Of a stretch of 64,000 bases of DNA, positions 10,488-22,149 are shown piece by piece; the first letter of the stretch is position 1, and every line of letters starts with the position of its first letter. Both the position numbers and the translations under genes were made by a program. Below the pieces are notes generated by a model that had not been told where the DNA came from, made no database searches, and worked only from the letters and a program-made list of their open reading frames with translations. The stretch covers positions 2,929,646 through 2,993,645 of the forward strand of contig OY848921.1 of assembly GCA_963693285.1 (NCBI GenBank). The letters are read 5' to 3'. This stretch comes from Xestospongia muta. Its lineage: Eukaryota > Porifera > Demospongiae > Haplosclerida > Petrosiidae.

Positions 10488-13330
10488 TAGTAAGTGTTGG
10501 CACATAGTATTAGGGTTAATGTTAGCACATAGTAAGTGTTAGCACTTAGTAAGTGTTAGTACATAGTAAGTGTTAGTTCATAGTAAGTGTTGCATATAGT
10601 AACTGTTGACATGTAGTAAGTGTTGGCACATAGTATTAGGGTTAATGTTAGCACATAGTAAGTGTTAGTACATAGTAAGTGTTAGCACATAGTAAGTGTT
10701 AGCACATAGTAAGTGTTAGCACATAGTAAGTGTTAGCATATAGTAAGTGTTAGTACATAATAAGTCATAACACATAGTGTTAGCACATAGTAAGTGTTAG
10801 TACATAGTAAGTGTTAGCACATAGTAAGTGTTAGCACATAGTAAGTCTTAGTACATAATAAGTCATAACACATAGTGTTAGCACATAGTAAGTGTTAGCA
10901 CATAGTAAGTCTTAGTACATAATAAGTCATAACACATAGTGTTAGCACATAGTAAGTGTTAGTACATAGTAAGTGTTAGCACATAGTAAGTGTTAGCACA
11001 TAGTAAGTATTAGTACATAATAAATCATAACACATAGTGTTAGCACATAGTAAGTGTTAGTACATAGTAAGTGTTAGCACATAGTGAGTGTTAGCACATA
11101 GTAAGTCTTAGTACATAATAAGTCATAACACATAGTGTTAGCACATAGTAAGTGTTAGCACATAGTAAGTCTTAGTACATAATAAGTCATAACACATAGT
11201 GTTAGCACATAGTAAGTGTTAGTACATAGTAAGTGTTAGCACATAGTAAGTGTTAGCACATAGTAAGTGTTAGTACATAATAAGTCATAACACATAGTGT
11301 TAGCACATAGTAAGTGTTAGCACATAGTAAGTATTAACACATAGTAAGTGTTAGCACGTAGTAAGTGTTAGCACATAGTAAGTGTTAGCACATAGTAAAT
11401 GTTAGCACATAGTAAGTGTTGCACAGAGTAAGTGTTAGCAAATAGTAAGTGTTGACACATTGTAACTGTTGACATGCAGTAAGTGTTGACACATATTGAG
11501 TGTTAGTACATAGTATTAGTGCTTGTGTTAGTACATAGTAAGTGTTAAGACATAGTAAGCATTAGCACATAGTAAGGGTTGTTAGTATAGTAAGTGTTAG
11601 CACATAGTAAGTGTTGTTAGTATAGTAATTGTTAGCATATAGTAAATGTTAGCACGTAGTAAGTGTTAGCACTTAGTAAGTGTTAGTACATAGTAAGTGT
11701 TGGCACATAGTAAGTGTTAGCACATAGTAAGTGTTGGCACATAGTAAGTGTTAGCACATAGTAAGTGTTAGCACATAGTAAGTGTTAGTACATAGTAAGT
11801 GTTGCACATAGTAACTGTTGACATGTACTAAGTGTTGGCACATAGTATTACGGTTAATGTTACTACATAGTAAGTGTTAGTACATAGAAGTGTTAGCACA
11901 TAGTAAGTGTTGGCACATAGTATTAGTGTTAATGTTAGCGCATAGTAATTGTTAGCACATAATAAGTGTTAGTACATAGTAAGTGTTGCATATAGTAACT
12001 GTTGACATGTAGTAAAAGTTGGCACATAGTATTAGTGTTAATGTTAGCACATAGTAAGTGTTAGCACTTAGTAAGTGTTAGTTCATAGTAAGTGTTGACA
12101 CATTGTAACTGTTGACATGTAGTAAGTGTTGGCACATATTGAGTGTTAGTACATAGTATTAGTGCTTGTGTTAGTACATAGTAAGTGTTAAGACATAGTA
12201 AGCATTAGCACATAGTAAGTGTTGTTAGTATAGTAAGTGTTAGCACATAGTAAGGGTTGTTAGTATAGTAAGTGTTAGCACATAGTAAGTGTTGTTAGTA
12301 TAGTAAGTGTTAGTACATAGTAAGTGTTGACACATTGTAACTGTTGACATGCAGTAAGTGTTGACACATATTGAGTGTTAGTACATAGTATTAGTGCTTG
12401 TGTTAGTACATAGTAAGTGTTAAGACATAGTAAGCATTAGCACATAGTAAGTGTTGTTAGTATAGTAAGTGTTAGCACATAGTAAGGGTTGTTAGTATAG
12501 TAAGTGTTAGCACATAGTAAGTGTTGACACATTGTAACTGTTGACATGCAGTAAGTGTTGACACATATTGAGTGTTAGTACATAGTATTAGTGCTTGTGT
12601 TAGTACATAGTAAGTGTTAAGACATAGTAAGCATTAGCACATAGTAAGTGTTGTTAGTATAGTAAGTGTTAGCACATAGTAAGGGTTGTTAGTATAGTAA
12701 GTGTTAGCACATAGTAAGTGTTGTTAGTATAGTAAGTGTTAGTACATAGTAAGTGTTGACACATTGTAACTGTTGACATGCAGTAAGTGTTGACACATAT
12801 TGAGTGTTAGTACATAGTATTAGTGCTTGTGTTAGTACATAGTAAGTGTTAAGACATAGTAAGCATTAGCACATAGTAAGTGTTGTTAGTATAGTAAGTG
12901 TTAGCACATAGTAAGGGTTGTTAGTATAGTAAGTGTTAGCACATAGTAAGTGTTGACACATTGTAACTGTTGACATGCAGTAAGTGTTGGCACATATTGA
13001 GTGTTAGTACATAGTATTAGTGCTTGTGTTAGTACATAGTAAGTGTTAAGACATAGTAAGCATTAGCACATAGTAAGTGTTGTTAGTATAGTAAGTGTTA
13101 GCACATAGTAAGTGTTGTTAGTATAGTAATTGTTAGCATATAGTAAATGTTAGCACATAGTAAATGTTAGTACATAGTGAATATTAGCACATAGTAAGTG
13201 TTTGGACATAGTAATTGTTAGCATATAGTGAATGTTAGCACATAGTGAATGTTATACATAGTGAGTATTAGTACATAGTAAGTGTTTCACTGTTAGTACA
13301 TGGTATTAGTGCTTGTGTTATAGTGAGTGT
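10488..13330. repeat. 17-bp minisatellite, block B with 200/229-bp higher-order repeats
   Basis: Continuation of the 17-bp family. Between ~12,098 and 13,100 a higher-order block starting with ACACATTGTAACTGTTGACA recurs at about 12,098, 12,327, 12,529, 12,757 and 12,957, so spacings alternate near 229 and 201 bp. Another large block (roughly 10,500-11,700) repeats block A order. The tract looks young because copies are near-identical. Confidence 0.95.
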
Positions 13331-14514
13331 CAGTTTTGGTTTAAGAGGTGGTAACTAAGTACTGGTAGTTCATTAACCTTATTACCAAACCTGCATAATA
13401 TTAATAATGGTAAAAATAAATTTATAAATTACATGATATGTTCTATGCTAGTTTATTTAAGAGTCAACTATGAGTAGTCTTACACAGCAACACTCTAAGA
13501 TGCGATTAGTGCTAAAATTGAGTAGAGGTCAGTAAAATGCACACTTAATACTATCCTTGAGGGTTTAGGAATGTTTGGGTGGGGTCTAGGAACAATATAA
13601 AAATAGTATAGCAAGTAATCAATTACCACTCATTCAAGACTCTCACATTGATTGGCTATGTGACACAGACTTTGTGTGATGTATATATATTTGATTTAAG
13701 CTTTTAAAATTGTTAAATAAGTACAACAATGAAAATTGTCAATAATGTTATCATACTATTTACAATTCAGTTTGTGGGGTGGATTGTGAAGTTTAAAGGA
13801 TGAGATTTGTTGATTGCGTATTACATTACATATTAGATTTCTGAGCTTGTACAGTAACAGAACCACCTTCTCTTCCTGTTATTGTTATTATGAATTCTTT
13901 TATAAGCATTCTATCTTAACCAATCCTTTTTGCTATCTAGACTCTACCCATGTGACCTAATAGACTATGAATCTTATTATCATCAAATGGCCAGGTGTGC
14001 TAATAATAATAAAGTGATAGCAAATAGCTTTAGTACATTTAGCTACAGTAAATATATTCACTAGTATTAATGTTTCCTCTTGTGTCTTTAAAATACCAAC
14101 TAGTCTGCCTAGTCCTATTGAAAGAATGTTTCAATGTTTATTGCTTGTTATTTTTAATGATAATGGTTTCTTATAGGTACATGTTTAATACGTTATTATT
14201 TACATTTAATGGGTCAAGGGAGACTTCTTGGTTAGAGTGTAATTACTTTGACAACAAATAAATAATTTTCATCTATATATCCATACAGATTTTGTGGATA
14301 TTTGTAAGAGATAAAGAATCGTAGACTTTATAAAAATAATTATCAATGATCATTATAATGAATAATAAATTTTTCACCCACATAAATTATACTTCACACA
14401 CTTCAAAGAAGTATATATCTTGAGTTGTGAGTAAGTTTGTACTAGCTAATGTGGATACTGTCTATAAACCAATGAATACAGAGTTGTGAAACTCATCAAT
14501 TGATAAAGAAGACA
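13331..14514. other. Upstream flank of locus 3, with exon-1 promoter block
   Basis: After the duplicated island, 13,760-14,514 parallels 55,800-56,747 upstream of the locus 8 first exon. No supported gene; the 14070-14261 open frame is a shadow. The last ~100 bp are strongly conserved among all exon-1 copies and include TATAAA at 14463-14468, 52 nt before the ATG. Confidence 0.6.
14463..14468 (+). promoter_or_regulatory. Candidate TATA-like element, locus 3
   Basis: TATAAA lies 52 nt upstream of the exon 1 ATG. The same motif lies at the same distance in locus 8 (56696-56701). The other loci keep the surrounding block (GAATACAGAGTTGTG) but have a weaker motif. No transcription start is known. 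Confidence 0.35.
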
Positions 14515-14536
14515 ATGGGAGGATGTCTACGAAAAC
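14515..14536 (+). CDS. Exon 1 of gene 2: MGGCLRK, phase-1 donor
   Basis: A 22-nt coding exon, ATG through a final single C, followed by GTAAGTC. It reads M-G-G-C-L-R-K plus one base, so it ends in phase 1. Gly2 and Cys4 fit an N-myristoylation plus palmitoylation (SH4-like) signal, which suggests membrane anchoring. Five other copies of this exon occur in the window at the head of the other blocks, each upstream of a triplet array. The next collinear elements are array 3 and the gene 2 body. Intron 1 (14537 to 17853) is 3.3 kb if no triplets are used. Confidence 0.7.
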
Positions 14537-16140
14537 GTAAGTCAAAATCAAATTTTACAGACCAGTTTCATCAAGTTGACACACATAATTGAATAACTAT
14601 ACTTAAGAGCTTAAAGTAATATGCTGGATATGTTTGTTCCATTTAACATTAATGACACTAGTCCCTATTAAACATACATACATATGGTATCAATTACAGA
14701 AGCTAGTGGCAGAAGTTTTCATTAAAAAAACATTTAGATAACTATAGTGACATTACAGGATTGTATTTAATGCTAACTATAACAGTGTTACTACAACTAG
14801 CTATAACTAAAACCATTTACAACTATCTCTAACATTGAATAAGAATATTAACCCAGGATACCACAATTAAACCAGATTATACACATGTCCCACATTGTGG
14901 TATTGACAAAGTAAACCACATATGAATACAATAGTAAATGACATATCTTACATTTAGAAGAAGTCAAATTGAACAGCATATCATGTATAAAGTATAAGCA
15001 ATTTATCTCACAAAAATAAGTTTGATAAATCTATTGATATTATTAAATTCATGTACCACTATAAAATGTATTGGTTGATTTAACCAATACATGATATGGT
15101 AATACAGGTTACATGTAATTACTTGATTATAACTGAAAGTAAACATGTTGTTTTCATTACTATCAGATTGACTACTTACATAAACAACAAATTCCATAGT
15201 ACATTAGTAATCAAAATTCATAATGTTTATTTTTATTTTGCTTGAAATAATTTGCTACATACATGGAACTTGTATAACTATATATTGATTAAATCAATTT
15301 GTTTTAGTGAAATGTGTATGACATTGTTGCTTTGTCTAGTTTAACTATTAACTTACTTAAACTACATTTTATTAAATGCCACAGGGTTCCACTTTCAAAG
15401 CCACATTGACATATAGGACTACCATAATATTATTCATAAATTTATATGACAAATATTTTAAACACTTGTGGTTATAATATAAAGCACCTTCCATAGACCA
15501 TGTGACATTAAAGTGTTGCCTTCTTATACTTGTTTGTTTTTAAAATAATAAGACCCACTGCATGTATTGCACATGTTATGATCTAAGTAAAATTAATCAT
15601 TTCTCATATTGATAGTTGTTGTTGTTAATAGCAGTACAATATACTGTTCGAGTTCTTTCCTTTATATACTTATAGTATACATAATGAAGTATAGACTTCC
15701 TAACAAACACATAACGATATACAGTAAAAATGAATAGATGTCATCTCTTATCATTAAGATTATAGCACATGTTTCCAAAAACAAAATTGACAAATATATA
15801 GGCCGTAAACTAGAATCACTTAGCTATTTATACTGTCAAATATCTGGTAACTTAACTCCATTTTTTTCTATTTTACACATACATGTATTTGATTTCTTCC
15901 ATGAGAATAATAACACCTCTCTTGATAATTAATTTTTTATTCTACATCAATGACTACTAAACAAAAGAAAACATAAATTAATTTAAATATTGTATAGAGG
16001 AAAATTTTTGGTGTGGGATTAAATTTTTACTTCAGATTCAAATTAATGTAATCACTATTAATATGGCTAACATTATAAAATTTTTTTGGTTGTAAGCTAA
16101 CTGTAATATAGTTTGTATTAATGTATTCAAATGACATCAT
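14537..16140. other. Intron 1, proximal part, locus 3
   Basis: AT-rich, no supported exon. Much of it (14,600-16,100) is paralogous to 57,900-59,750 in locus 8, including a duplicated CCACATTGTGGTATTG region and the imperfect repeat TATTGGTTGATTTAACCAATA at 15,069-15,090. The short open frames are shadows. Confidence 0.55.
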
Positions 16141-17550
16141 TTGTATTTTTCTGTTTAATGTTGATCAATATTTGCATTAAATTGGTGAATATGAAACACT
16201 GCAGAAAGTAAGCATAATATACTTGTTAATTAACATTTTGTCTATTTATCTCTTCAATATCAACCAATGATTACATCAAATATTGGTGATTATGATACAA
16301 TACAGTTGGTGAGTATAATATACTTATTAATTTTTTAATTGATATTAAATGTATCAACTGTTTTATTTAATATGATTTAATGATTGGAACAAATATTGGT
16401 GACTATGTAACAATACAGTCCGTGAGTAAAATATACTTATTAATTCATTTACTTAATGAATAATTTGTCCATTTTTAATGCAATATTAACTAATGATTGG
16501 AACAAATGTTGGTGATTATGCAACAATACAGCACGTGAGTATAATATACTTATTAATTTATTTACTTGACATTTTGTCCATTTATCTCTTCAATATAAAC
16601 CAATGATTGCAACATATATTGGTGATAATAAAATAATCCAGTTGGTGAGTATAATATACTTATTACTTTACTTAAATGACATTAAATGTATCCATTCTTT
16701 TCTTCAATATCAATTAATGATTGGAACATATATTGGTGATTATGCAACAATACAGCACGTGAGTACAATATACTTATTAATTTATTTACTTGACATTTTG
16801 TCCATTTATTTCTTCAATATAAACCAATGATTACAACATATATTGGTGATTATAAGACAATACAGAAAGTGAGTATAATATACTTATTAATTTATTTAAT
16901 GGATATTAAATGTATCCTCTGTTTTATTTAATATGAATTAATGTTTGGAATGAAAATTGGTGATTATGAAACAATACAGCACGTAAGTATAATATACTTA
17001 TTAATATATTTACTTAATGATTTTAAACATGTCCAATTTTTTTATTTGATATTAACTGATGATTGGAACAAATATTGGTGATTATGTAACAATACAGCAC
17101 GTGAGTATATTATACTTATTAATTTATTTTATTGATATTAAATGTATCCACTGTTTAAATGAATTATGATTGGAACAAATATTGGTGATTATGTAACAAT
17201 ACAGCACGTAAGTATAATATACTTATTAATATATTTACTTAACTAACAATTTGATCATTTTTTATTCAATATTAACTGATGATTGGAACAAATGTTGGTG
17301 ATTATGTAGCAATGCAGATGGTGAGTATAATATACATATTAATTCATTTACTTAATTAACAAATTTTCTATTTTTTTATTCAATATTAACTAATTATTGG
17401 ACCAAATATTGGTGATTATGTAACAATATAGGACGTGAGTATAATATACTTATTAAATCATTTACTTGACATTTTGTCTATTCTTTCGTTAATATCAACC
17501 AATTATATGACAAAATATATTGATGATTACAAAACAACGCAATTGGTAAA
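16141..17550 (+). repeat. Microexon-type tandem array 3 (upstream of gene 2)
   Basis: Thirteen units of ~105-120 bp. Triplets between AG and the donor: AAA (donor GTAAGC), TTG, TCC, CAC, TTG, CAC, AAA, CAC, CAC, CAC, ATG, GAC, and a final TTG whose acceptor has decayed. An example is CAC at 17098-17100 with GTGAGT at 17101-17106. The triplet set is rich in CAC and differs from the CTN-rich arrays 1, 4 and 5, but resembles array 7. In phase 1 starting from the C of exon 1, the genomic order has no stop and ends cleanly into the ZU5 exon (C+AT = His). Confidence 0.92.
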
Positions 17551-17853
17551 TTAGCTAAACACTTTTTATTCTGTTATTCTTTTATAACAGTATTTGCTTT
17601 TGTTATATGATACAGATAGCATGTTAATGTTATAAAATGATAGACAATACTATATTCTCTTTATAATATTTTACAATTAACTTAAAAGGAACGAATTAAT
17701 ACATACATATGTATATTTTGTGTGAATAAATTACATCAGTTTTTAGTCATATATCAAAATTCAAATAGCTTTTAATAACTAACAATTATTACTTTTATTA
17801 TTATAAATTTTGTTAGAATGTATATTGTATTAATTATTTTGGCTGTATAATAG
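17551..17853. other. Region between array 3 and ZU5 exon; linker exons deleted
   Basis: Parallels 48,500-49,047 of locus 7 but with a deletion that removes the stretch carrying the 33-, 21- and 9-nt linker exons. All three are phase-1 and multiples of three, so their loss does not disturb the frame. Confidence 0.6.
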
Positions 17854-19625
17854 ATCTACTGCTCAAGTGTCCCAAAGAAATAACAGTTTGTAAAGAGCTG
17901 TCTTTTATTGCAAAATGTGATGATCAACAGCAGATGTTTCAGATGCCAGATTATGGAATAAATCTTATCATACCACCATCAGCTGTACCACATGATATTC
18001 AACAGATCCAAATTGCCGTTCAAGTTATTGCTTCTGGTCCATTTGTCTTTCCTTCTCATTGTGATCCAATCAGTTGTTTCTACTGGATCCAGTCCACACA
18101 CAAATTCCTCAAACCAGTAGATGTTCATCTTGAACATCATACTGAACTTCTCTCTGACGAAGATAGTCAAGAATTGGGATTCATTGTCTCCCCTAGCACT
18201 GAATCCTCCTCACCTCCATATCAATTTCAGTTCTCTGATGGAGTCAATTCCATCTTCCCAGTTGGTTCTAGCTATGGCATTATCAAAGTTGCTGAGTTCT
18301 CAATTTTCTCTATTGCATGGAGGAAGATAAGGGCTGCATTTAGTAGTCATTTCAGATATATATGGATGGTCTACTACAGGCAGAGTCATGAGAATAATTG
18401 GGAACTTCATGTAGTTGTGACAAAAGATTTGGGACCTTTTATACAGGTATATTAGTTGTAAGATTTAGTAAAAAATAAATGACCATTTAATTATTTGTGT
18501 TGTATATTTGGACAGAATGCTAAAAAGGAGTATACTGACTGGAATTTGTACATTAAACCAAAGCTATTTCAATTTGATGATACTAAATCAATTCAAGTCA
18601 TGCTCCCAGAAGATGATCAAGTTTTCAACAATTGGAGATTATCAAGTCAAGTTAATCCTTGTCAGGTAATGAGTAAATGTTTTTATTGTATTTTATATTC
18701 AATTATTGTAAATAATAAGGTGAACAAATCTGATGTAGATGAAAGTACACCAGATTCTTCTTTGCAACATCTTGACATAAATGTGGAATATGAGATGTCA
18801 GGTAGTACAAGACAAATTCTAGAAGTAAAGTTTCAAGGAATGAAAGTGGAAAACACTTCCTTTAAATTTTCAGTCAGAACATCAAGATCTATAACAGGTA
18901 CTGAGAATTTGCATAATTGTATAAGATAAAATATGAACACTATAACTTAAAGTCATTATACATGATCTGAAGATATTAGAGGTACATCCACCTACTAGAG
19001 CATGTTGTGATAGTACGTAATATACTAAATCAAACAATAAGAATATACTGGTGTCTTTAACACTACAAAATCATCACATTATGTTGAATTTTCCAATGAA
19101 GCATGTTTTAAAGAGCCTAAAATTATCATTGTCTTTATTATAATAGATACACCACATCCACAGTATGCTGAGTTTTCTGATACAGAAGTTTATGGAGAGC
19201 CTGAAATAGCAGAACTCATGGAGTATGCTGGTACAAAGGTGAGCGTGTAATTATTAACCACATATTTAAAGAATTATTCTTAATACAATAAGTCTTTATC
19301 AAAAACAGTTATATACTAAAATAATGTATATATAAAAATGATTAAATCTTCATTATATTAATTTATTTTACAGATTTGTCACAAGTGGGACATACTTGGT
19401 GACATGCTCAAAGTACCAGACAGTATACTTGCCTCTATTAGGAGGGATACTTCTATTGGAGGAGATTCTATACTCTCTATTAGAGAAGTGTTCATTAAAT
19501 GGTCACAGTCTCGTTCTTCACCTTATAATTGGAAAACACTTCTGACAGCATTATCAACAGAAACAGTAGGAGAACAAGGCCTGGCTGAAGAAATAGCCAA
19601 GAGGTTGAAAGATAGATCTGTGTAG
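17854..19625 (+). CDS. Gene 2: ZU5-like / Death-domain protein
   Basis: Exons: 17854-18446 (593), 18516-18665 (150), 18720-18897 (178), 19147-19238 (92), 19374-19625 (252, TAG). With exon 1 (14515-14536) the sum is 1,287 nt, exactly 429 codons, plus one residue per microexon used. The ZU5-like exon starts at DLLLKCPKE (a 36-nt shorter 5' end than gene 1) and keeps LIIPPSAVPHD, FYWIQSTHKFLKPVDVHLEH and VYYRQSHENNWELHVVV. The Death domain reads CHKWDILGDMLKVPDSIL, VFIKWSQS, YNWKTLLTALS, LAEEIAKRLK. All donors and acceptors are canonical. The likely role is a membrane-tethered adaptor with a Death-fold output (inference). This is the simplest intact locus in the window. Confidence 0.88.
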
Positions 19626-19710
19626 ATTACTCTTGTGACTATAAGCTATCAATATTTATATTTTATAGCTGTTAACATTAGTTGACTAGTTGTAATTAAA
19701 AATGTTAATT

Positions 19711-19716
19711 AATAAA
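19711..19716 (+). terminator. Poly(A) signal, gene 2
   Basis: AATAAA 86 nt after the stop codon. Equivalent AATAAA hexamers follow genes 4 and 5 in the same paralogous 3' UTR. Confidence 0.6.
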
Positions 19717-19719
19717 GAC

Positions 19720-20680
19720 CCTATTTTTGTCTCCTATACTACAGAAATATTATTGTTTTAACTTTTATGTGTGGCTAAATTTCGATTATTAATTTCATTA
19801 TCATATTTATTCATACAGACATCCAGATGTTTCTCTCCCTCAGTTTTATTATATCATTTAGATCTAGATATAATTCAAATAAAATAGTTAGTAGAGAATC
19901 ATATTCAATGCTCTCATGATCATGGCAGATGCTGAGTGAATACATAGGGACATAAGGGATATAACACAAACATGAGAAGCTATACAAACATTATCATGTT
20001 CACCTGATCATGAGAAGCATTCCACAGCTCAAACATTAACTTAGTTTGGTTTTAATCAAACTTTCATAAATGTATAATGAAAAGAACTTCATATGAAATG
20101 CAATGCATCACTTTACTAAACAAAGTTAATATCTTGCAAGAATTATAAATCAACTAAATCAAAAATGGTAACTTATAAATTATCAAAATATAATCTCCAA
20201 ACAAGAAACATTATATGTACTATAAAGATCCATATAAATTTCTACATTAATAATGATGAAATTGTAAAAGGTGATTTACAAAATCAAAGTTTATGAGAAT
20301 AGTCTTTCATTTAAATAACATTGTATTTAAGAACAATTAGATTTAGTTATGCAATTAGATTTAGAGTCTAATTGCTTTGGCATCAAATAAATGTTGACTT
20401 TACAGATGATAGAAAGAAGGGATAAAGAGTTTTAGACTTTATATAAACAATCATGCATAATTATTATTACAAATTAAACACCCATATAATTATATTTAAT
20501 AATTTATTTATGAAGGTAGTCCATACCAATCCTACCCCTAAACCCTAATATTATACTCAGCAATTTACTTCCTGCCAGGTCAACAGTTGCTAAGCCCTTA
20601 ACGGCTAAGTTTGTCCTAGCTGGTGTTAGTATTGACCGATAAAATACAGAATTGTAGACACATCAGTGATAGAAAAGAGA
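19720..20680. other. Intergenic flank between gene 2 and locus 4 exon 1
   Basis: Paralogous to 46,100-47,055 and partly to 35,170-35,940. No gene seen. It holds CTAAACCCTAATATTA-type sequence and the exon-1 upstream block (about 20,590-20,680). Confidence 0.6.
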
Positions 20681-20702
20681 ATGAGAGGATATCTACGAAG
20701 AC
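20681..20702 (+). pseudogene. Decayed exon 1 of locus 4
   Basis: Position-equivalent to the MGGCLRR exon but reads M-R-G-Y-L-R-R. Gly2 is lost (Arg), Cys4 is Tyr, and the donor is ATAAGT at 20703-20708 instead of GTAAGT. Both lipidation residues and the splice donor are gone. The downstream gene body is also broken. Confidence 0.7.
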
Positions 20703-22130
20703 ATAAGTCACACTCAAATTTACAGACCATCCAATGAGGAAATTGTTGTTTACCAAATATTAATTGTTGCACATAATTGAATATATATGCATTTAATAGT
20801 TATAGTTTATCCGCAAATCTTATTCTGGATTATGGATTTAAGTAAAACATATCACCAACACCTATGTTGCATTAGTAAAACATCACTCTCAGATGTTCTT
20901 TTACTAATAAAGAGTGTTGTCTCATATATACAAAACATAGACCCAATGCTGTCTAATATCAAAGACAAGACTTAACTACTTTGAATATGAAATATTGTTT
21001 TGCATGTTAAACCTATATTTTATTGATAGTCCATCCCAGACCTACACAGTGTCATAAGACTGATAAGCCATTCTAGAGAGTATAGTGTAGTCATATCCTG
21101 TGTATGTATCCTTTTCTTAGTCTGGCAAGCAGACCTTTCACTTCTGGTGTTACATCGAGATGAGGCGGAGAATGTCTGGAGACTCTTGACATGATTCCAT
21201 GTACTCTACAGCAATGTTTATAGAGCCATTGAGGTGTCAGTACTAATAGTCACATGAATGAAATATTAGCTAGTCACATGTGATATTAAGATGAAAGAGA
21301 CTACTAGGCATCAGTGAAAGTGGTTGGTTGAATGAATTTATGAGAAAGCCGAAAGAAGCAATATTGCAGTATCATCAATGTAAAGGCACTGATGTTTGAT
21401 GGTACTAAACCTTTCTCCGCCCCATCTCAAAGTAAAAGTGGAAGTAGAAGGTCTGCTTACCAGGCTAAACATGTGTAGCATTAGTGGTCAAACATTTAAG
21501 TAAGGCATACTTTCAAGCTTAGAAAAAATATGGCAAATTTACTTTCAATATGATGCTTTGACAATAGTATGAACATTTATCTGATTTAGTTTGGTAAATA
21601 ATCACCATATTATCAAACACCACATGTACACCTGATCATGAGAGATATATTCCACAGCTCATTAACTTTGATCAGGTCCTCAAACCTTTATTAATATAAT
21701 TAATATAATAATGGATAATAATCTTATATGAATAACTTGTAATAAGAATTATTAAGCCAAGTTGAAATTATAATGAAATTATAATGAATACTCTAGATTC
21801 GTTATTTAAATGTAATGTGAATGACTATTTGCCAATAATTACATATAACCACTGTAAATATCATTGAGGAAAGGGGCTAACTTACTACAAGAAAGTTAAA
21901 AAAGAAGGACTGGGGCTTTAATCTTCCTAGTTCAACTGTGAAGCTTATATGATCACCCTATAAACGTTTCTTTGTTATGTTTTAATATATGTAGTACAGT
22001 ATAATTATTCAATTGACTTTGTCTATTTGTCTCATTAATATCAATCAATAATTCCTTTAAATATAGTTAGCAATTATGAAGCATTATATAGAAAGTATAG
22101 AATTTTTAAAACTGTACCTATAATTAATTT
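20703..22130. other. Former intron 1 of locus 4, with one array remnant
   Basis: Paralogous to 47,078-48,000. It contains a MITE (21,117-21,468). Near 22,010-22,100 a single degenerate array unit survives: pyrimidine-rich start, then ATATAG-AAA-GTATAG. Short open frames are not conserved. Confidence 0.6.
21117..21468. mobile_element. MITE-like element with ~55-bp terminal inverted repeats
   Basis: The left end TTAGTCTGGCAAGCAGACC is the near-perfect inverse of the right end GGTCTGCTTACCAGGCTAA. Complementarity continues inward to GAGATGAGGCGGAG / CTCCGCCCCATCTC. Length is 352 bp with no ORF. A second copy sits at the same place in locus 7 (47,493-47,845), so the insertion predates that block duplication. 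A left-end fragment is at 36,355. Confidence 0.8.
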
Positions 22131-22149
22131 TACATTCCTTTTTTCACTT

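Noticed and set aside
5525..13330. Satellite as a telomeric or centromeric repeat
   Set aside because: The 17-bp unit is local, interrupted by unique islands and gene-family flanks. No telomere-type motif was seen.
16603..16830. ORFs inside the arrays (e.g. GDYETIQLVSI-like peptides at 16603-16830, 31177-31365, 41880-42071) as a repeat protein
   Set aside because: Unit length is not a multiple of three and small indels break the frame between CAATGATT and ACAG. ORFs end within one or two units.
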